This document shows positions 46,168 through 55,664 of a DNA stretch of 64,000 nt, piece by piece. Positions within the stretch are counted from its first letter, which is position 1, and each line of letters opens with the position of its first letter. A program made the position numbers and the translations under genes. The notes beneath the pieces were generated by a model, which saw only the letters and a list, made by a program, of their open reading frames with translations, ran no database searches and was not told the origin of the DNA. This DNA is from Porticoccaceae bacterium LTM1 (GTDB lineage Bacteria > Pseudomonadota > Gammaproteobacteria > Pseudomonadales > Porticoccaceae), in NCBI GenBank assembly GCA_030252795.1, contig CP127080.1, positions 2,497,501 through 2,561,500 of the forward strand, in the 5' to 3' direction.

Positions 46168-49100
46168 CTACAGGCTTCTACCCGGCGTCCAGGGCGCATC
46201 CAGATTTTCCAGCTCAGCCTCCAGGTTCATCAGCTTCTTGTCAGCTGCACGAACCATCTCTACCAGCTGCTGGTATTGTTTGTCGGCAATTCCATAAGCC
46301 TTGCGATAAACGTCAATCGGAGCTGCCTGAGAATCCCAGTGGCCACCCATAATTGAGCCGATTCGCGCTTTCAGGCTCATTGGCGCTTTCTCATTTGCAC
46401 CGGCCTTGATTGAATCGCCATTGAGCAGCAATCCGATTGCACGCATATCCGCCTCAATACCGCGAGCTTGCTGGGCTAACTCTTCACCCGCCTTGGCAGT
46501 GATATCGATGGTTTTCAGCACATGCTCGAGACGATTATTCATCTCGCCCACATAGCGACTGGCGCCAACAATATCGCTGTTTAACTCTGCGGTCTGCTTC
46601 TGGAAGGCCTGCAGTGCTTTTCTGTCATTGGTTACCAGTTCACCCACCCCCATCTCGGTGAGATTAAAGGTCTGTGGTTCAGCAAGAGCTGAGACCTTGC
46701 CACCTTCACGTTTCATCAACTGAACACGGTATTGACCAGTAATCGCCAAAGGTGCTTCAGGTGAGCTGCCCCATGGGCTGCCAGCGCTTTTCTTTAACTC
46801 GACCGGATTGCGGGACTCCAGCCGGAAATCCCAGGCCACACGGTTGAAGCCTTTGGCCGTACTGGCATCCACTCGACGAATCTCATTGCCATTGGCGTCG
46901 CTAACCTGTAACCAGACGGTTGGAGCCTCTTCACTTGCCTCTTTGTACAGCGCTTCCCAGCTGGGGTAAGGGGTGTCTTTGCCATCCTTCTGAAGCTTTT
47001 TCTCCTCGGATTGACGTTTGGACTTCAGGGTCTCAAGACCATCGCGAAGGTAGTAACTGAACGTCACACCGTAGGCTGGATTATCCGCAACAAAGAAGTT
47101 ATCCCCCATCATGCCCTTGTTGCTTGAGTAACCACCCCAGCGACGATTCTTGATATAAATCGGCGTGTCCTTGACCGGAAACAGCGTGGCTTCCGACGTT
47201 TTCAACGCAGACTCTTTAGTGCGCAACGGTGAATAGTCGTCGAGTACATAAATACCGCGGCCGAAGGTGCCCACCAGCAGGTCATTTTCACGGCGCTGGA
47301 TCTCCAGGTCGCGAACCGCAATGGTCGGGAAGTTGCCTTTCAGTTGGCTCCAATTAGCACCACCATTCTGGGAAAAGAACAAACCGTATTCAGTACCGAC
47401 AAACAACAGGTTGGGGTCAATATGGTCTTCCACGATGGTGTGCACGGTACCGCGCTCGGGCAAATTGGCAGAAATGGACTTCCAGCTTTTGCCGCGATTG
47501 GTTGACTTGAGAACATAAGGCTTGGCATCGCCGCGCTTGTGGTTATCAAACACAGCATAAAGCACGTCCTTGTCGTGGCGGGAGAACTGTAAATCCTCCA
47601 CCAGACTCATCTCCGGTACCCCTTTGAATTTGTCGTAGCGGGTCCAGTTTTGGCCGCCATCTTCAGTCACCTGAATCAGGCCATCATCGGTGCCAACCGC
47701 AATCATCCCTTCCTGCAAAGTACTCTCGTCCAACGCAATCAGTGAGCCATAGTTTGAAGTGGAGTCATTTTTGGCGATGGCATCAATGCTCCACACTCGC
47801 CCCATCACTTCCAGTTTGTTGCGATCCAGATCGCGAGACAGGTCACCGGAGATAGCAGTCCAACTCTCCCCCCTGTCATCGGAACGGAACAGGATCTCTG
47901 AGCCGTAGTACAGACGCTGGTGATTATGCGGGCTGATCAACAGCGGCGAGTTCCAGTTCCAGCGATAGGCATCTTCGCCTTCCGCTGGCTGTGGTGTGAT
48001 ATACACTTTTTCGCGAGTCTGCCGGTCTACTCGTGCCAATCCACCATATTGGTACTGGGAATAAACTATGTCAGGGTTAGTTGGATCAATAGCAGGCTCA
48101 AAGCCATCGCCGCCAATCGTCACCCACCAGTCAGCATTTACTATGCCTTCTACCGAGGTATTGGCCACTGCCGTGCCCAGCGTGTTGTTATCCTGGGTAC
48201 CGCCGTACACGTTGTAGAACGGCTTGTCGTTGTCAGTAGCAATTCGGTAGAACTGGGTGATTGGCAGGTTGCGCAGATGGTTCCAGTGCTGACCGTTATC
48301 AAAGCTTTCATAAACACCGCCGTCACCACCGATGCGAATATGATTACTGTGATCCGGGTTCACCCACAGGGCATGGTCGTCCACGTGGCGGGCGCTTGCA
48401 CTCAGGTTTTCAAAGGTCTTGCCACCATCCACGGATACTTTTGAAAAGGTATCCAACGCAAACAGACGATCCGGATTGTGGGGATCCACCACCATTTCGT
48501 TGTAATACTGGGGGCTGGTTGTCATAAAGCCAGAACGCTTCTCCCAGCTTTCACCAAAGTTGGTGGTGCGGTAAACACCTTTATCCGCATCATTGGCTTC
48601 GACAATTGCATACACAGTTTCTGGGGCGCTGGGAGCAGCCGCCAGGCCAATTCGGCCCAGTTCACTGCCCGGCAGGCCGTTATTCAGCTTGCGCCAGGTT
48701 TTACCGCCATCAGTCGATTTGTGAACGGCAGAGCCGGGACCACCATTGATCAGTGTCCAGACGTGACGACGACGCTGATAGGAAGAGGCAATCATCTCAT
48801 CAGGGTTGTCTGCGTTGATCACTACTTCATTGATACCGGTATATTTGTCAATTTCCAGTACCCTTTCCCAGCTGTTTCCACCATCGGTGGACTTGTACAG
48901 GCCACGCTCGCCACCATCGGACCAAAGCGGCCCTTGGGCGGCGACAAAAATGGTATTGCTGTCGCGGGGATCAATAATGATCTGGCTGATATGGCCGGAC
49001 TTTTTCAGCCCCATGTGCTTGAAAGTCTTGCCCCCATCTACCGACTTGTAGACGCCATCACCATCCGCTACAGAGCGTTGGGCGTTGTTTTCACCGGTTC

Positions 49101-49431
49101 CCACCCAGACCACATCAGGGTTGTTGGGATCCAGTTCCACCACACCAATGGCGTACGAGCCGTAATTGTCAAAAATGGGCGTCCAGGTGGTACCAGCATT
49201 TTCGGTCTTCCAGACTCCACCTGCAGCAACACCCACAAAATAGGTATGGGGCTTGCCTGGCACAACCGCAAAATCAGCTATACGACCGCCAGTATGTGCT
49301 GAGCCTATATTGCGCAATTTAATAGATGAAAAAGACGATGAATTGTCTTCAACATCCGCCAGAGCAGGCATTACTGCAGCGGTGGAAATAAACAATGCAC
49401 CGGTTACGAGTGCAGATATTTTTTTATTCAA
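46168..49431 (-). CDS. Large secreted VPS10/BNR-repeat beta-propeller protein
   Basis: The 1087-residue product starts at a TTG (49431) six bases after GGAGGGA, which gives MNKKISALVTGALFISTAAV as a signal peptide ending near ALA. The mature part has many Asp-box/BNR blades (for example TENAGTTWTPIFDN, SVDGGKTFKHMGL, STDGGNSWERVLE, TTNFGESWEK), as in sortilin VPS10 domains and BNR glycosyl hydrolases. A longer C-terminal part (from about residue 760) holds beta-sandwich and helical segments (ITGQYRVQLMKREGG and a coiled region near 950-1080). Catalytic function, if any, is not evident. Such proteins are common in marine proteobacteria as secreted peptidase- or glycan-linked proteins. Confidence 0.9.
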   Translation of the reverse strand: MNKKISALVTGALFISTAAVMPALADVEDNSSSFSSIKLRNIGSAHTGGRIADFAVVPGKPHTYFVGVAAGGVWKTENAGTTWTPIFDNYGSYAIGVVELDPNNPDVVWVGTGENNAQRSVADGDGVYKSVDGGKTFKHMGLKKSGHISQIIIDPRDSNTIFVAAQGPLWSDGGERGLYKSTDGGNSWERVLEIDKYTGINEVVINADNPDEMIASSYQRRRHVWTLINGGPGSAVHKSTDGGKTWRKLNNGLPGSELGRIGLAAAPSAPETVYAIVEANDADKGVYRTTNFGESWEKRSGFMTTSPQYYNEMVVDPHNPDRLFALDTFSKVSVDGGKTFENLSASARHVDDHALWVNPDHSNHIRIGGDGGVYESFDNGQHWNHLRNLPITQFYRIATDNDKPFYNVYGGTQDNNTLGTAVANTSVEGIVNADWWVTIGGDGFEPAIDPTNPDIVYSQYQYGGLARVDRQTREKVYITPQPAEGEDAYRWNWNSPLLISPHNHQRLYYGSEILFRSDDRGESWTAISGDLSRDLDRNKLEVMGRVWSIDAIAKNDSTSNYGSLIALDESTLQEGMIAVGTDDGLIQVTEDGGQNWTRYDKFKGVPEMSLVEDLQFSRHDKDVLYAVFDNHKRGDAKPYVLKSTNRGKSWKSISANLPERGTVHTIVEDHIDPNLLFVGTEYGLFFSQNGGANWSQLKGNFPTIAVRDLEIQRRENDLLVGTFGRGIYVLDDYSPLRTKESALKTSEATLFPVKDTPIYIKNRRWGGYSSNKGMMGDNFFVADNPAYGVTFSYYLRDGLETLKSKRQSEEKKLQKDGKDTPYPSWEALYKEASEEAPTVWLQVSDANGNEIRRVDASTAKGFNRVAWDFRLESRNPVELKKSAGSPWGSSPEAPLAITGQYRVQLMKREGGKVSALAEPQTFNLTEMGVGELVTNDRKALQAFQKQTAELNSDIVGASRYVGEMNNRLEHVLKTIDITAKAGEELAQQARGIEADMRAIGLLLNGDSIKAGANEKAPMSLKARIGSIMGGHWDSQAAPIDVYRKAYGIADKQYQQLVEMVRAADKKLMNLEAELENLDAPWTPGRSL

Positions 49432-49546
49432 AGGAACTCCCTCCTGGTTTATTTTTAAGCATTCTATTTTCAAACTTTCTATTCTCAGTAATTGAATAGT
49501 GTAGACGGCCAGGTGCGACCATGACCAAGGGCCTGATGACACTGGT

Positions 49547-50095
49547 TTATGTCTGCTGTTTCGCTTCCAGCCGCTTCCGCTTTTGCACTTTTTTGTAATG
49601 AGGCAAAACAAACAGGTAAATACCGGTAATCCACAATATCAATAACACTACACCCGCCGGCAAGAACAGCCATAACTTTGCCCAACCAGCAAACCAGCTG
49701 CCGTCATGTATCGCCTCAATGACATCGGAGCGGCGTTTAGCCAGCATCAGCAACTCACCCGTATGGGTGTCTACCTGGGCTTCCCAATTATTGGCAGCAA
49801 CAAATTTCACCACCCCCTTGCCCGGCTTAACATCAACACGTTCCAGCTCGGACCAGTGAGTTACGTTCATCTCCGGAATGGCAGACACCACTGCAAATAG
49901 TTGCTCGAAGCTCTGGGTTGGCACCATCGCACGTTCAATGCCTTTCTGGGTGGGGGGCTGAATCCAGTCAAGATCTTTTTTCAGCATCAACAGGATACCG
50001 GCAGCAATCATTACCAACAGCGGCAATGCAACAATTATCGCCCCCCAGTGGTGGACTTTTCGCCAGAGTATCTGAGCTTTCATACGGTTAATCAC
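49547..50095 (-). CDS. PepSY-associated membrane protein
   Basis: The 182-residue product has an N-terminal membrane helix (about 17-37; WGAIIVALPLLVMIAAGILL), a periplasmic region with a PepSY-like NWEAQVDTHTGELL segment (about 110-125) and a second helix (about 140-163; LWLFLPAGVVLLILWITGIY). This fits PepSY-TM proteins, often linked to iron uptake or peptidase control. Upstream of the VPS10 gene on the same strand, with a subtilase gene further upstream; a role in protease regulation is possible but not shown. Confidence 0.78.
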   Translation of the reverse strand: MINRMKAQILWRKVHHWGAIIVALPLLVMIAAGILLMLKKDLDWIQPPTQKGIERAMVPTQSFEQLFAVVSAIPEMNVTHWSELERVDVKPGKGVVKFVAANNWEAQVDTHTGELLMLAKRRSDVIEAIHDGSWFAGWAKLWLFLPAGVVLLILWITGIYLFVLPHYKKVQKRKRLEAKQQT

Positions 50096-50172
50096 AGAAA
50101 ATTTAAATGGTCGATCATATTACGTGAATAGCGTTCCAACGACCAGACAACCCACTTCCGGTTTGTGCCGAT

Positions 50173-50209
50173 AAAAAACGGCGATAGAAATCTGTTTATC
50201 TATCGCCGT
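50173..50209 (-). terminator. Terminator of the subtilase gene
   Basis: Perfect 11-bp stem ACGGCGATAGA / TCTATCGCCGT followed on the minus strand by TTTTTT, about 40 bases after the stop at 50249. Confidence 0.9.
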
Positions 50210-50248
50210 CACTCTTAGTAGAGGTCAAAAAGGATTGGCCTTTTCAAC

Positions 50249-51892
50249 CTATTGAGCAGCACTAACCGATTTATCCGCCCGAACCATACCATTACCAAAT
50301 ATGACTTTCGGGCCCAGCCGTTCAGCATTCTTTTCAAGCAATTTACGAACTTGAATAGGACTTGAATCCGGTGCTACCTGCAGAATCAAGGCAGCTACAC
50401 CTGCAACATGTGGCCCCGAAAATGAAGTTCCGTCTACAGTGTCGTAGTCACTGGCAACAACACTGATATCGACCAGTGTAACTCCGGATGCTATGTCTGC
50501 CTGCACCAGCTGTCCCTCTTCCAACGACAGGGAAGCCGCTGGTACTGCTGCGGTAAAGTCTCCCAATGTACCGTTGAAATTGCCCGGAACATTGTTAAAA
50601 ACCGCGACGGCAACTGCACCAGCCTGCTCTGCAAACATGACCTTCTCTGCAAATGAGCATGCGCCACGTTGTATAAGCGCCACCTTGCCGGTTGGGTCAC
50701 TGTTGTAGACATCGCCCTGACTGGCGACACATCCCCTTCCCAGATCAACTATTTCCGTACCGGCCACAGTTGCAACACCAGTACCCTCCATAGCGACTGG
50801 AGATAACATTCGAGCCATTGGCGATAGCTCCATCATCATGGCAAAACGACCACAACCTCTACAGGTTGCTACCGGAATGTGCACACCAGGGCCGGTTATA
50901 TCGACCCAGCCACCCACATTAGTGAAGTCCGCGGGAGCGTCACCAAATTCAGTCGCACCAACTGCCAGAACCGTGTCATAGGCCGCTGGAAAGCTGGGCT
51001 GTTGTGTTGCCTCATTACCTGCTGAGGCAACAAGTATTACTCCAGCCCGGTTAGCAGCTTGAATGGCTGATGCTTCAATATTAAACCCGGCAGTACCACC
51101 AAAACTCATATTGATCACATCCACATCATCGAGAACAGCCTGTACCAGGGCGGCAATAATTGCTGATAGTGGACAAGTACCATCACAGACACGGTAAGGT
51201 GAAATTTTGGCTTCGGGCGCAATCCCGATAACGCCAACATCATTGTCCACCGAGGCAATCACACTGGCTACGTTGGAGCCGTGACCATTTCCGGTAGCAT
51301 CGGTAGGGTCCTCATCTCCGTCCAGAAAATCGCGCATAACACCATCACCGCGAAGATCCAGAATATTGTCCATCAGATCCGGGTGGCCGTAATCAATACC
51401 GCTGTCGAGTACCGCAACCACTACCCCATTGCCCGTGACACTGCCTGGCAACACTTCCGGCATTGCCACTCCATTATCTGCGGGCCCACTGTTGGCTGCA
51501 CTACTCCAAAGTTGATCGGCCTCTACCCGGTCCACCCCCCAGGGAACAAATTCCTCAAAAGGTAGTAACGGGTAATTTCCCGGGAGGGCATGCTGGGTCC
51601 GTTCTGAATCTGCTTCAATAGAAGTCGCTAAACCACTGCGCCGCAATTCTTTTACTGCAGTTGCTGACAGATCCACCGCCATCCCGCTAATCAGCGTCGA
51701 GTAATCAAAAATTACCTGGCCGCCTTTCTGGTGAATGAATGCTTGAAGTTCTTGATAAGAACCCGCCGAATATTGGACAAGGTAACGACTGACGTTATTT
51801 GACTGTGGCTTGCCTCTGCTGTCTGCGGCAGCTGCGTAAAACAAAATCGCCAACAGCGATATGAGAGCAAATAATCCATTGCGTTTTTTCAT
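50249..51892 (-). CDS. Secreted subtilisin-like serine protease (S8) with PA domain
   Basis: The 547-residue product has a signal peptide (MKKRNGLFALISLLAILFYA), an inhibitor-I9-like pro-region (about 30-105) and the S8 catalytic domain with Asp163 (VLDSGIDYGHPD), His204 (GNGHGSNVAS) and Ser490 (DGTSFSGPHVAG). A protease-associated domain is inserted at about 380-480 (GDVYNSDPTGKVALIQRGAC, then FAEKVMFAEQAGAVAVAVFN). This is the layout of lactocepin/cucumisin-like secreted proteases. It should be exported to the periplasm or outside. A strong terminator follows. Confidence 0.95.
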   Translation of the reverse strand: MKKRNGLFALISLLAILFYAAAADSRGKPQSNNVSRYLVQYSAGSYQELQAFIHQKGGQVIFDYSTLISGMAVDLSATAVKELRRSGLATSIEADSERTQHALPGNYPLLPFEEFVPWGVDRVEADQLWSSAANSGPADNGVAMPEVLPGSVTGNGVVVAVLDSGIDYGHPDLMDNILDLRGDGVMRDFLDGDEDPTDATGNGHGSNVASVIASVDNDVGVIGIAPEAKISPYRVCDGTCPLSAIIAALVQAVLDDVDVINMSFGGTAGFNIEASAIQAANRAGVILVASAGNEATQQPSFPAAYDTVLAVGATEFGDAPADFTNVGGWVDITGPGVHIPVATCRGCGRFAMMMELSPMARMLSPVAMEGTGVATVAGTEIVDLGRGCVASQGDVYNSDPTGKVALIQRGACSFAEKVMFAEQAGAVAVAVFNNVPGNFNGTLGDFTAAVPAASLSLEEGQLVQADIASGVTLVDISVVASDYDTVDGTSFSGPHVAGVAALILQVAPDSSPIQVRKLLEKNAERLGPKVIFGNGMVRADKSVSAAQ

Positions 51893-52188
51893 AGGACCTC
51901 TCCTTTAAATCAAAACTGCTCCATGTATGAGAATAAGCCCAAGACAAACAGGAAATACCGCAAAAAATAAAACAAGGAAATTGATCATTTGTGTAAAAGA
52001 AAATAGACAGCAAATTGACTTTCTTCCACGTCAAGCAGGACTCCAGAATAAAACAAACCCAATTTATCTAATGGCTTTATTTCCTTGGGATCTAAACAGT
52101 AAGGCGCTTATTAAAGTTAGTTACAAAAAAGTCAAAACTTTCACAACTATACTTATCACCACTTCCGAAAATCAGAGGAAGATTTACC

Positions 52189-53892
52189 ATGACCAAACGA
52201 ATTCTCTTTTCGCTGATCACGGCTATCTTTTTGTCTATTACGATAACCGGTTGCGACAACAAACAAGAATCCGAGCTAGCTGGCGACAGCCCACCAGCCA
52301 CCGATGCTGCGCCGACTCAATCTCTGATGTATGAGGGATTTGGGAATTACCAGCGCCCGATCACCACCAATTCGAAGGAAGCTCAACAGTGGTTCAACCA
52401 GGGCATGCAGCTGCTTTACGGTTTCAATCACGACGAAGCGATACGAAGCTTTGAAAAGGCAGCGCAAGCGGATCCGGATCACCCCATGCCCTATTGGGGG
52501 ATAGCCTATGCAAACGGCATAAATATCAATGACCCGGCAATGACCGAACAGCGCTCCTATGCAGCCCGAGCCGCAGCCGATATGGCAATAGCTCGCATTG
52601 GTAATGCTTCCGCTGTCGAGCAGGCTCTCGTAAATGCTGTCGACCAGCGTTACACGTTGCCAATTCCCGATGATCGCAAACCTCTGGATCAAGCCTATGC
52701 ACAGGCGATGGAGCTTGCTTACCATCAATTCCCCAGCGACCCCGATGTTGGCGCGTTATATGCTGAATCGCTGATGAATTTACAACCCTGGGATTACTGG
52801 GACAAAGCTGGTCACCCGAAAGGTCGTATCGATGAAATAGTGCAGACCCTTGAGACTGTAATGGCAATGAGCCCCAACCATCCGGGTGCCAATCATTTTT
52901 ATATTCATGCGGTCGAAGCATCCAACAATCCCGACAGAGCTGTCCCTGCGGCTGAGACCTTACGCGATCTGGTGCCCGGTTCCGGACACCTGGTACATAT
53001 GCCGTCCCATATCTTTATTCGAGTGGGTCGCTACGCTGATGCCGTCGATTCCAACCGGGACGCGGTAACCGCAGACCGTAACTATTTCGAACGCGCGCCT
53101 GAACCACAGATGTACGCGGTCTATTACGCCCACAACCTGCATTTCCTGGCGTTTGCAGCAATGATGTCCGGTCGCTATGAAGACGCTATTACTGCAGCAC
53201 GCGCACTTGAAACAGAGATGCCTGAAGAGCCGTTGCGCGAATTTGCCGGGCTGATAGAAGGCATAATGCCCACCACCTTTCATGTTCTGGTTCGATTCGG
53301 TAAATGGGATCAAATTCTCCAGGAACCGGATTACCCTGAGTATCGGTTGGTTAGCCGAGCTGTGCGACGCTACGCACGCTCTATCGCCTACTCGGCTCTG
53401 GGACAAACCAGCGACGCTCGCGATGAGATGGCTAAATTCAAACAGGCTGCCAGCGAGATTCCCCCCGAATGGTTCATCTTTAACAACCAGGTCTCCAAAG
53501 TACTGCCTATTGCTAACGCCATGATCGAGGGCGAACTGTTATTCCGCGAAGGCAAAAAAGAGGCCGCATACGCAAGACTGCGTGAGGGTATTGCCGCTGA
53601 AGATGCACTGATATATGACGAGCCACCCGGCTGGATGCTGCCGGTTCGACATGCCCTGGGGGCACTGCTGATGTCAGATGGCCGGTTTGCCGAGGCTGAA
53701 ACAATATACCGTGAGGATCTGGCCCACAATCGCAATAACGGCTGGGGATTACTGGGTTTAAGGTTGGCTCTGGCTGCCCAAATGAAAGATGAGGAAGCTT
53801 CCAGTGTCGGGCAGGCGTTTCAGGTTGCCTGGGCCAAGGCCGACACTCACCCCAACTCCTCCTGCTTCTGCGAGCCAGGTACCCCGCAATAG
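52189..53892 (+). CDS. TPR-repeat lipoprotein
   Basis: The 567-residue product has a lipoprotein signal (lipobox ITGC, Cys22) and TPR-like helices, for example FNQGMQLLYGFNHDEAIRSF followed by EKAAQADPDHPMPYWGIAYA (about residues 69-107). Further repeats run to the C-terminus, with a HFYIHAVEA motif at about 229. This resembles a family of predicted lipoproteins in marine bacteria for which I know no function. GAGGAAG precedes the ATG. A plus-strand terminator follows; the gene stands alone. Confidence 0.85.
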   Translation: MTKRILFSLITAIFLSITITGCDNKQESELAGDSPPATDAAPTQSLMYEGFGNYQRPITTNSKEAQQWFNQGMQLLYGFNHDEAIRSFEKAAQADPDHPMPYWGIAYANGININDPAMTEQRSYAARAAADMAIARIGNASAVEQALVNAVDQRYTLPIPDDRKPLDQAYAQAMELAYHQFPSDPDVGALYAESLMNLQPWDYWDKAGHPKGRIDEIVQTLETVMAMSPNHPGANHFYIHAVEASNNPDRAVPAAETLRDLVPGSGHLVHMPSHIFIRVGRYADAVDSNRDAVTADRNYFERAPEPQMYAVYYAHNLHFLAFAAMMSGRYEDAITAARALETEMPEEPLREFAGLIEGIMPTTFHVLVRFGKWDQILQEPDYPEYRLVSRAVRRYARSIAYSALGQTSDARDEMAKFKQAASEIPPEWFIFNNQVSKVLPIANAMIEGELLFREGKKEAAYARLREGIAAEDALIYDEPPGWMLPVRHALGALLMSDGRFAEAETIYREDLAHNRNNGWGLLGLRLALAAQMKDEEASSVGQAFQVAWAKADTHPNSSCFCEPGTPQ

Positions 53893-54087
53893 TAGTGTGC
53901 GCTTTATGCCAACTGAAAATGGAGATATTTCCTACAAAGAAATCAGTTTTCTTCCGATGTGTACTAAGGGGAAATTATGAAACTATATACACCGTCGCAG
54001 GGAGTGACAGGGAAGACGACAGGATTGTTGTGAAGCCGAGCCAGGGAAAGCTACTACGGATGGTGTGTCAGGACAGACACCGGCAAC

Positions 54088-54126
54088 GGAAACGCACGGC
54101 CACGTTTAGTGGCCGTTTTCGTTTCT
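54088..54126 (+). terminator. Terminator after the TPR lipoprotein gene
   Basis: ACGGCCAC-gttta-GTGGCCGT stem followed by TTTTCGTTT on the plus strand. The rest of the 265-bp stretch after the TPR gene (53893-54157) shows no supportable gene. Confidence 0.75.
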
Positions 54127-54157
54127 GGTAGAAAATAATCTTCAGGTTTTTCCCACC

Positions 54158-55531
54158 CTAATCACCTGTCAGCCGCCTGGGGTCTAACAGCCGCTCCAGC
54201 TGCTCCCGACTAAGATCTGTCTTTTCCAAAGCAACCTCAATAATTGGCCGCCCGTCTTTGTATGCCTGCTTGGCAATTTTCGCCGCCATTTCGTAGCCGA
54301 TAATCGGATTAAGCGCAGTAACCAGCACCGGATTTCTGTGCAGTGACTCCTGCAAACGTTGTTCGTTGACTGTAAAACCGGCGATAGCTTTATCAGCCAG
54401 CAGGCGCGCCGAGTTGCTGAGTAAAGTGATACTTTCCAACAGATTACGGGCAATCATTGGCAACATTACATTCAACTCAAAGTTTCCCGACTGACCACCA
54501 ATAGTGATGGCTGTATCGTTACCTATTACTTGTGCCGCTGCCATGGCAGCCGCTTCGGGAATTACCGGGTTAACTTTGCCGGGCATGATTGATGATCCCG
54601 GCTGTAATGACTCAAGAGTAATTTCACCCAAACCTGCTAACGGCCCTGAATTCATCCAGCGCAGATCATTGGCAATTTTCAGGATGGATACCGCAATTGC
54701 CTTAAGCTCTCCCGAGAGTTCAATTGCTGTATTTTGGGAGCTGATCAGGGCATATCGATTTGATGCTGGCAAAAACTGTAACTTTGTCCGCTCATTCAGG
54801 AATCGACAAAAACTGGCAGCAAAATCCGGGTCAGCATTAACACCGGTACCCACTGCAGTGCCGCCTTGTGCAAGCTGCAAAAGATTCGGCATACGCTGCG
54901 TCAAATTTTCACTATTCTGACGAACCTGTGCTGACCAACCGCTTAACGACTGCGCCATAGTCACCGGCATCGCATCCATCAAATGGGTACGACCGGTTTT
55001 GCAATACTGCTTAACCGTTTTACCTTTCTGATCAATTACCTCCACGAGGTGGGCCAGTGCAGGTAGTAATTGGCTGTTGATTTCCCTGGCTACACTGACG
55101 TGAATAGTCGTAGGAATCACATCATTGCTGCTCTGGCTGCAATTCACATGATCATTAGGGTTTACAGTGCTGGACAATATTCCACTCGCCAACTCGGCAA
55201 TCACCTCATTGGCATTCATATTGGTACTGGTACCGGAACCGGTCTGGAATACATCCACCGGAAAGTGCTGCATCAAAGATGCTGACTCCAGCAGCTTGTC
55301 GCAGGCAGAAACTATCGACGCTACCATCAGCTTGGGCAGAGCCCCAACCTCACCATTAGCCTTGGCGGCAGCAGCTTTAACATCCAGCAATGAACGAATA
55401 AAGGCTTCCGGCATAGGTTGGCCACTGACCGGAAAATTATCGATAGCGCGCTGGGTTTGTGCTCCGTAGAGCGCATCGGCAGGCACCCAGACTTCACCCA
55501 GGCTGTCCCGCTCCTTTCGCTTCCTGGCCAT
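54158..55531 (-). CDS. fumC: Fumarate hydratase, class II
   Basis: Iron-independent fumarase of the TCA cycle, useful under iron limitation or oxidative stress. The 457-residue product carries DALYGAQTQRAIDNF, the fumarate-binding TGSGTSTNMNANEVIA, SSNDVIPTTIH, GRTHLMDAMPV and the lyase signature GSSIMPGKVNPV. It starts MARKRKERDSLGEVWVPADA. Length is standard. The gene is monocistronic here, convergent with the TPR gene. Confidence 0.97.
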   Translation of the reverse strand: MARKRKERDSLGEVWVPADALYGAQTQRAIDNFPVSGQPMPEAFIRSLLDVKAAAAKANGEVGALPKLMVASIVSACDKLLESASLMQHFPVDVFQTGSGTSTNMNANEVIAELASGILSSTVNPNDHVNCSQSSNDVIPTTIHVSVAREINSQLLPALAHLVEVIDQKGKTVKQYCKTGRTHLMDAMPVTMAQSLSGWSAQVRQNSENLTQRMPNLLQLAQGGTAVGTGVNADPDFAASFCRFLNERTKLQFLPASNRYALISSQNTAIELSGELKAIAVSILKIANDLRWMNSGPLAGLGEITLESLQPGSSIMPGKVNPVIPEAAAMAAAQVIGNDTAITIGGQSGNFELNVMLPMIARNLLESITLLSNSARLLADKAIAGFTVNEQRLQESLHRNPVLVTALNPIIGYEMAAKIAKQAYKDGRPIIEVALEKTDLSREQLERLLDPRRLTGD

Positions 55532-55664
55532 AAATTTCCCTGATGCTTTCTAATTAGAGATAGTGAATGGTCTGTATTCTTTATAGTTCAAGGCGCTGTG
55601 TTAAGCTCACTCTCCAATAAGTTCAAAACAGTCGATAACAATACAAATTGCTGGGAGAACCGTT

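Noticed and set aside
49981-50248. Fur box upstream of the PepSY gene
   Set aside because: Looked for because PepSY proteins often are iron-regulated; no sequence near the GATAATGATAATCATTATC consensus was found.
51927-52334. 135-residue plus-strand frame before the TPR gene
   Set aside because: Overlaps the start of the TPR lipoprotein gene in another frame and has no recognisable features.
53893-54131. Short plus-strand frame after the TPR gene
   Set aside because: Ends within the terminator hairpin; no ribosome site or family resemblance.
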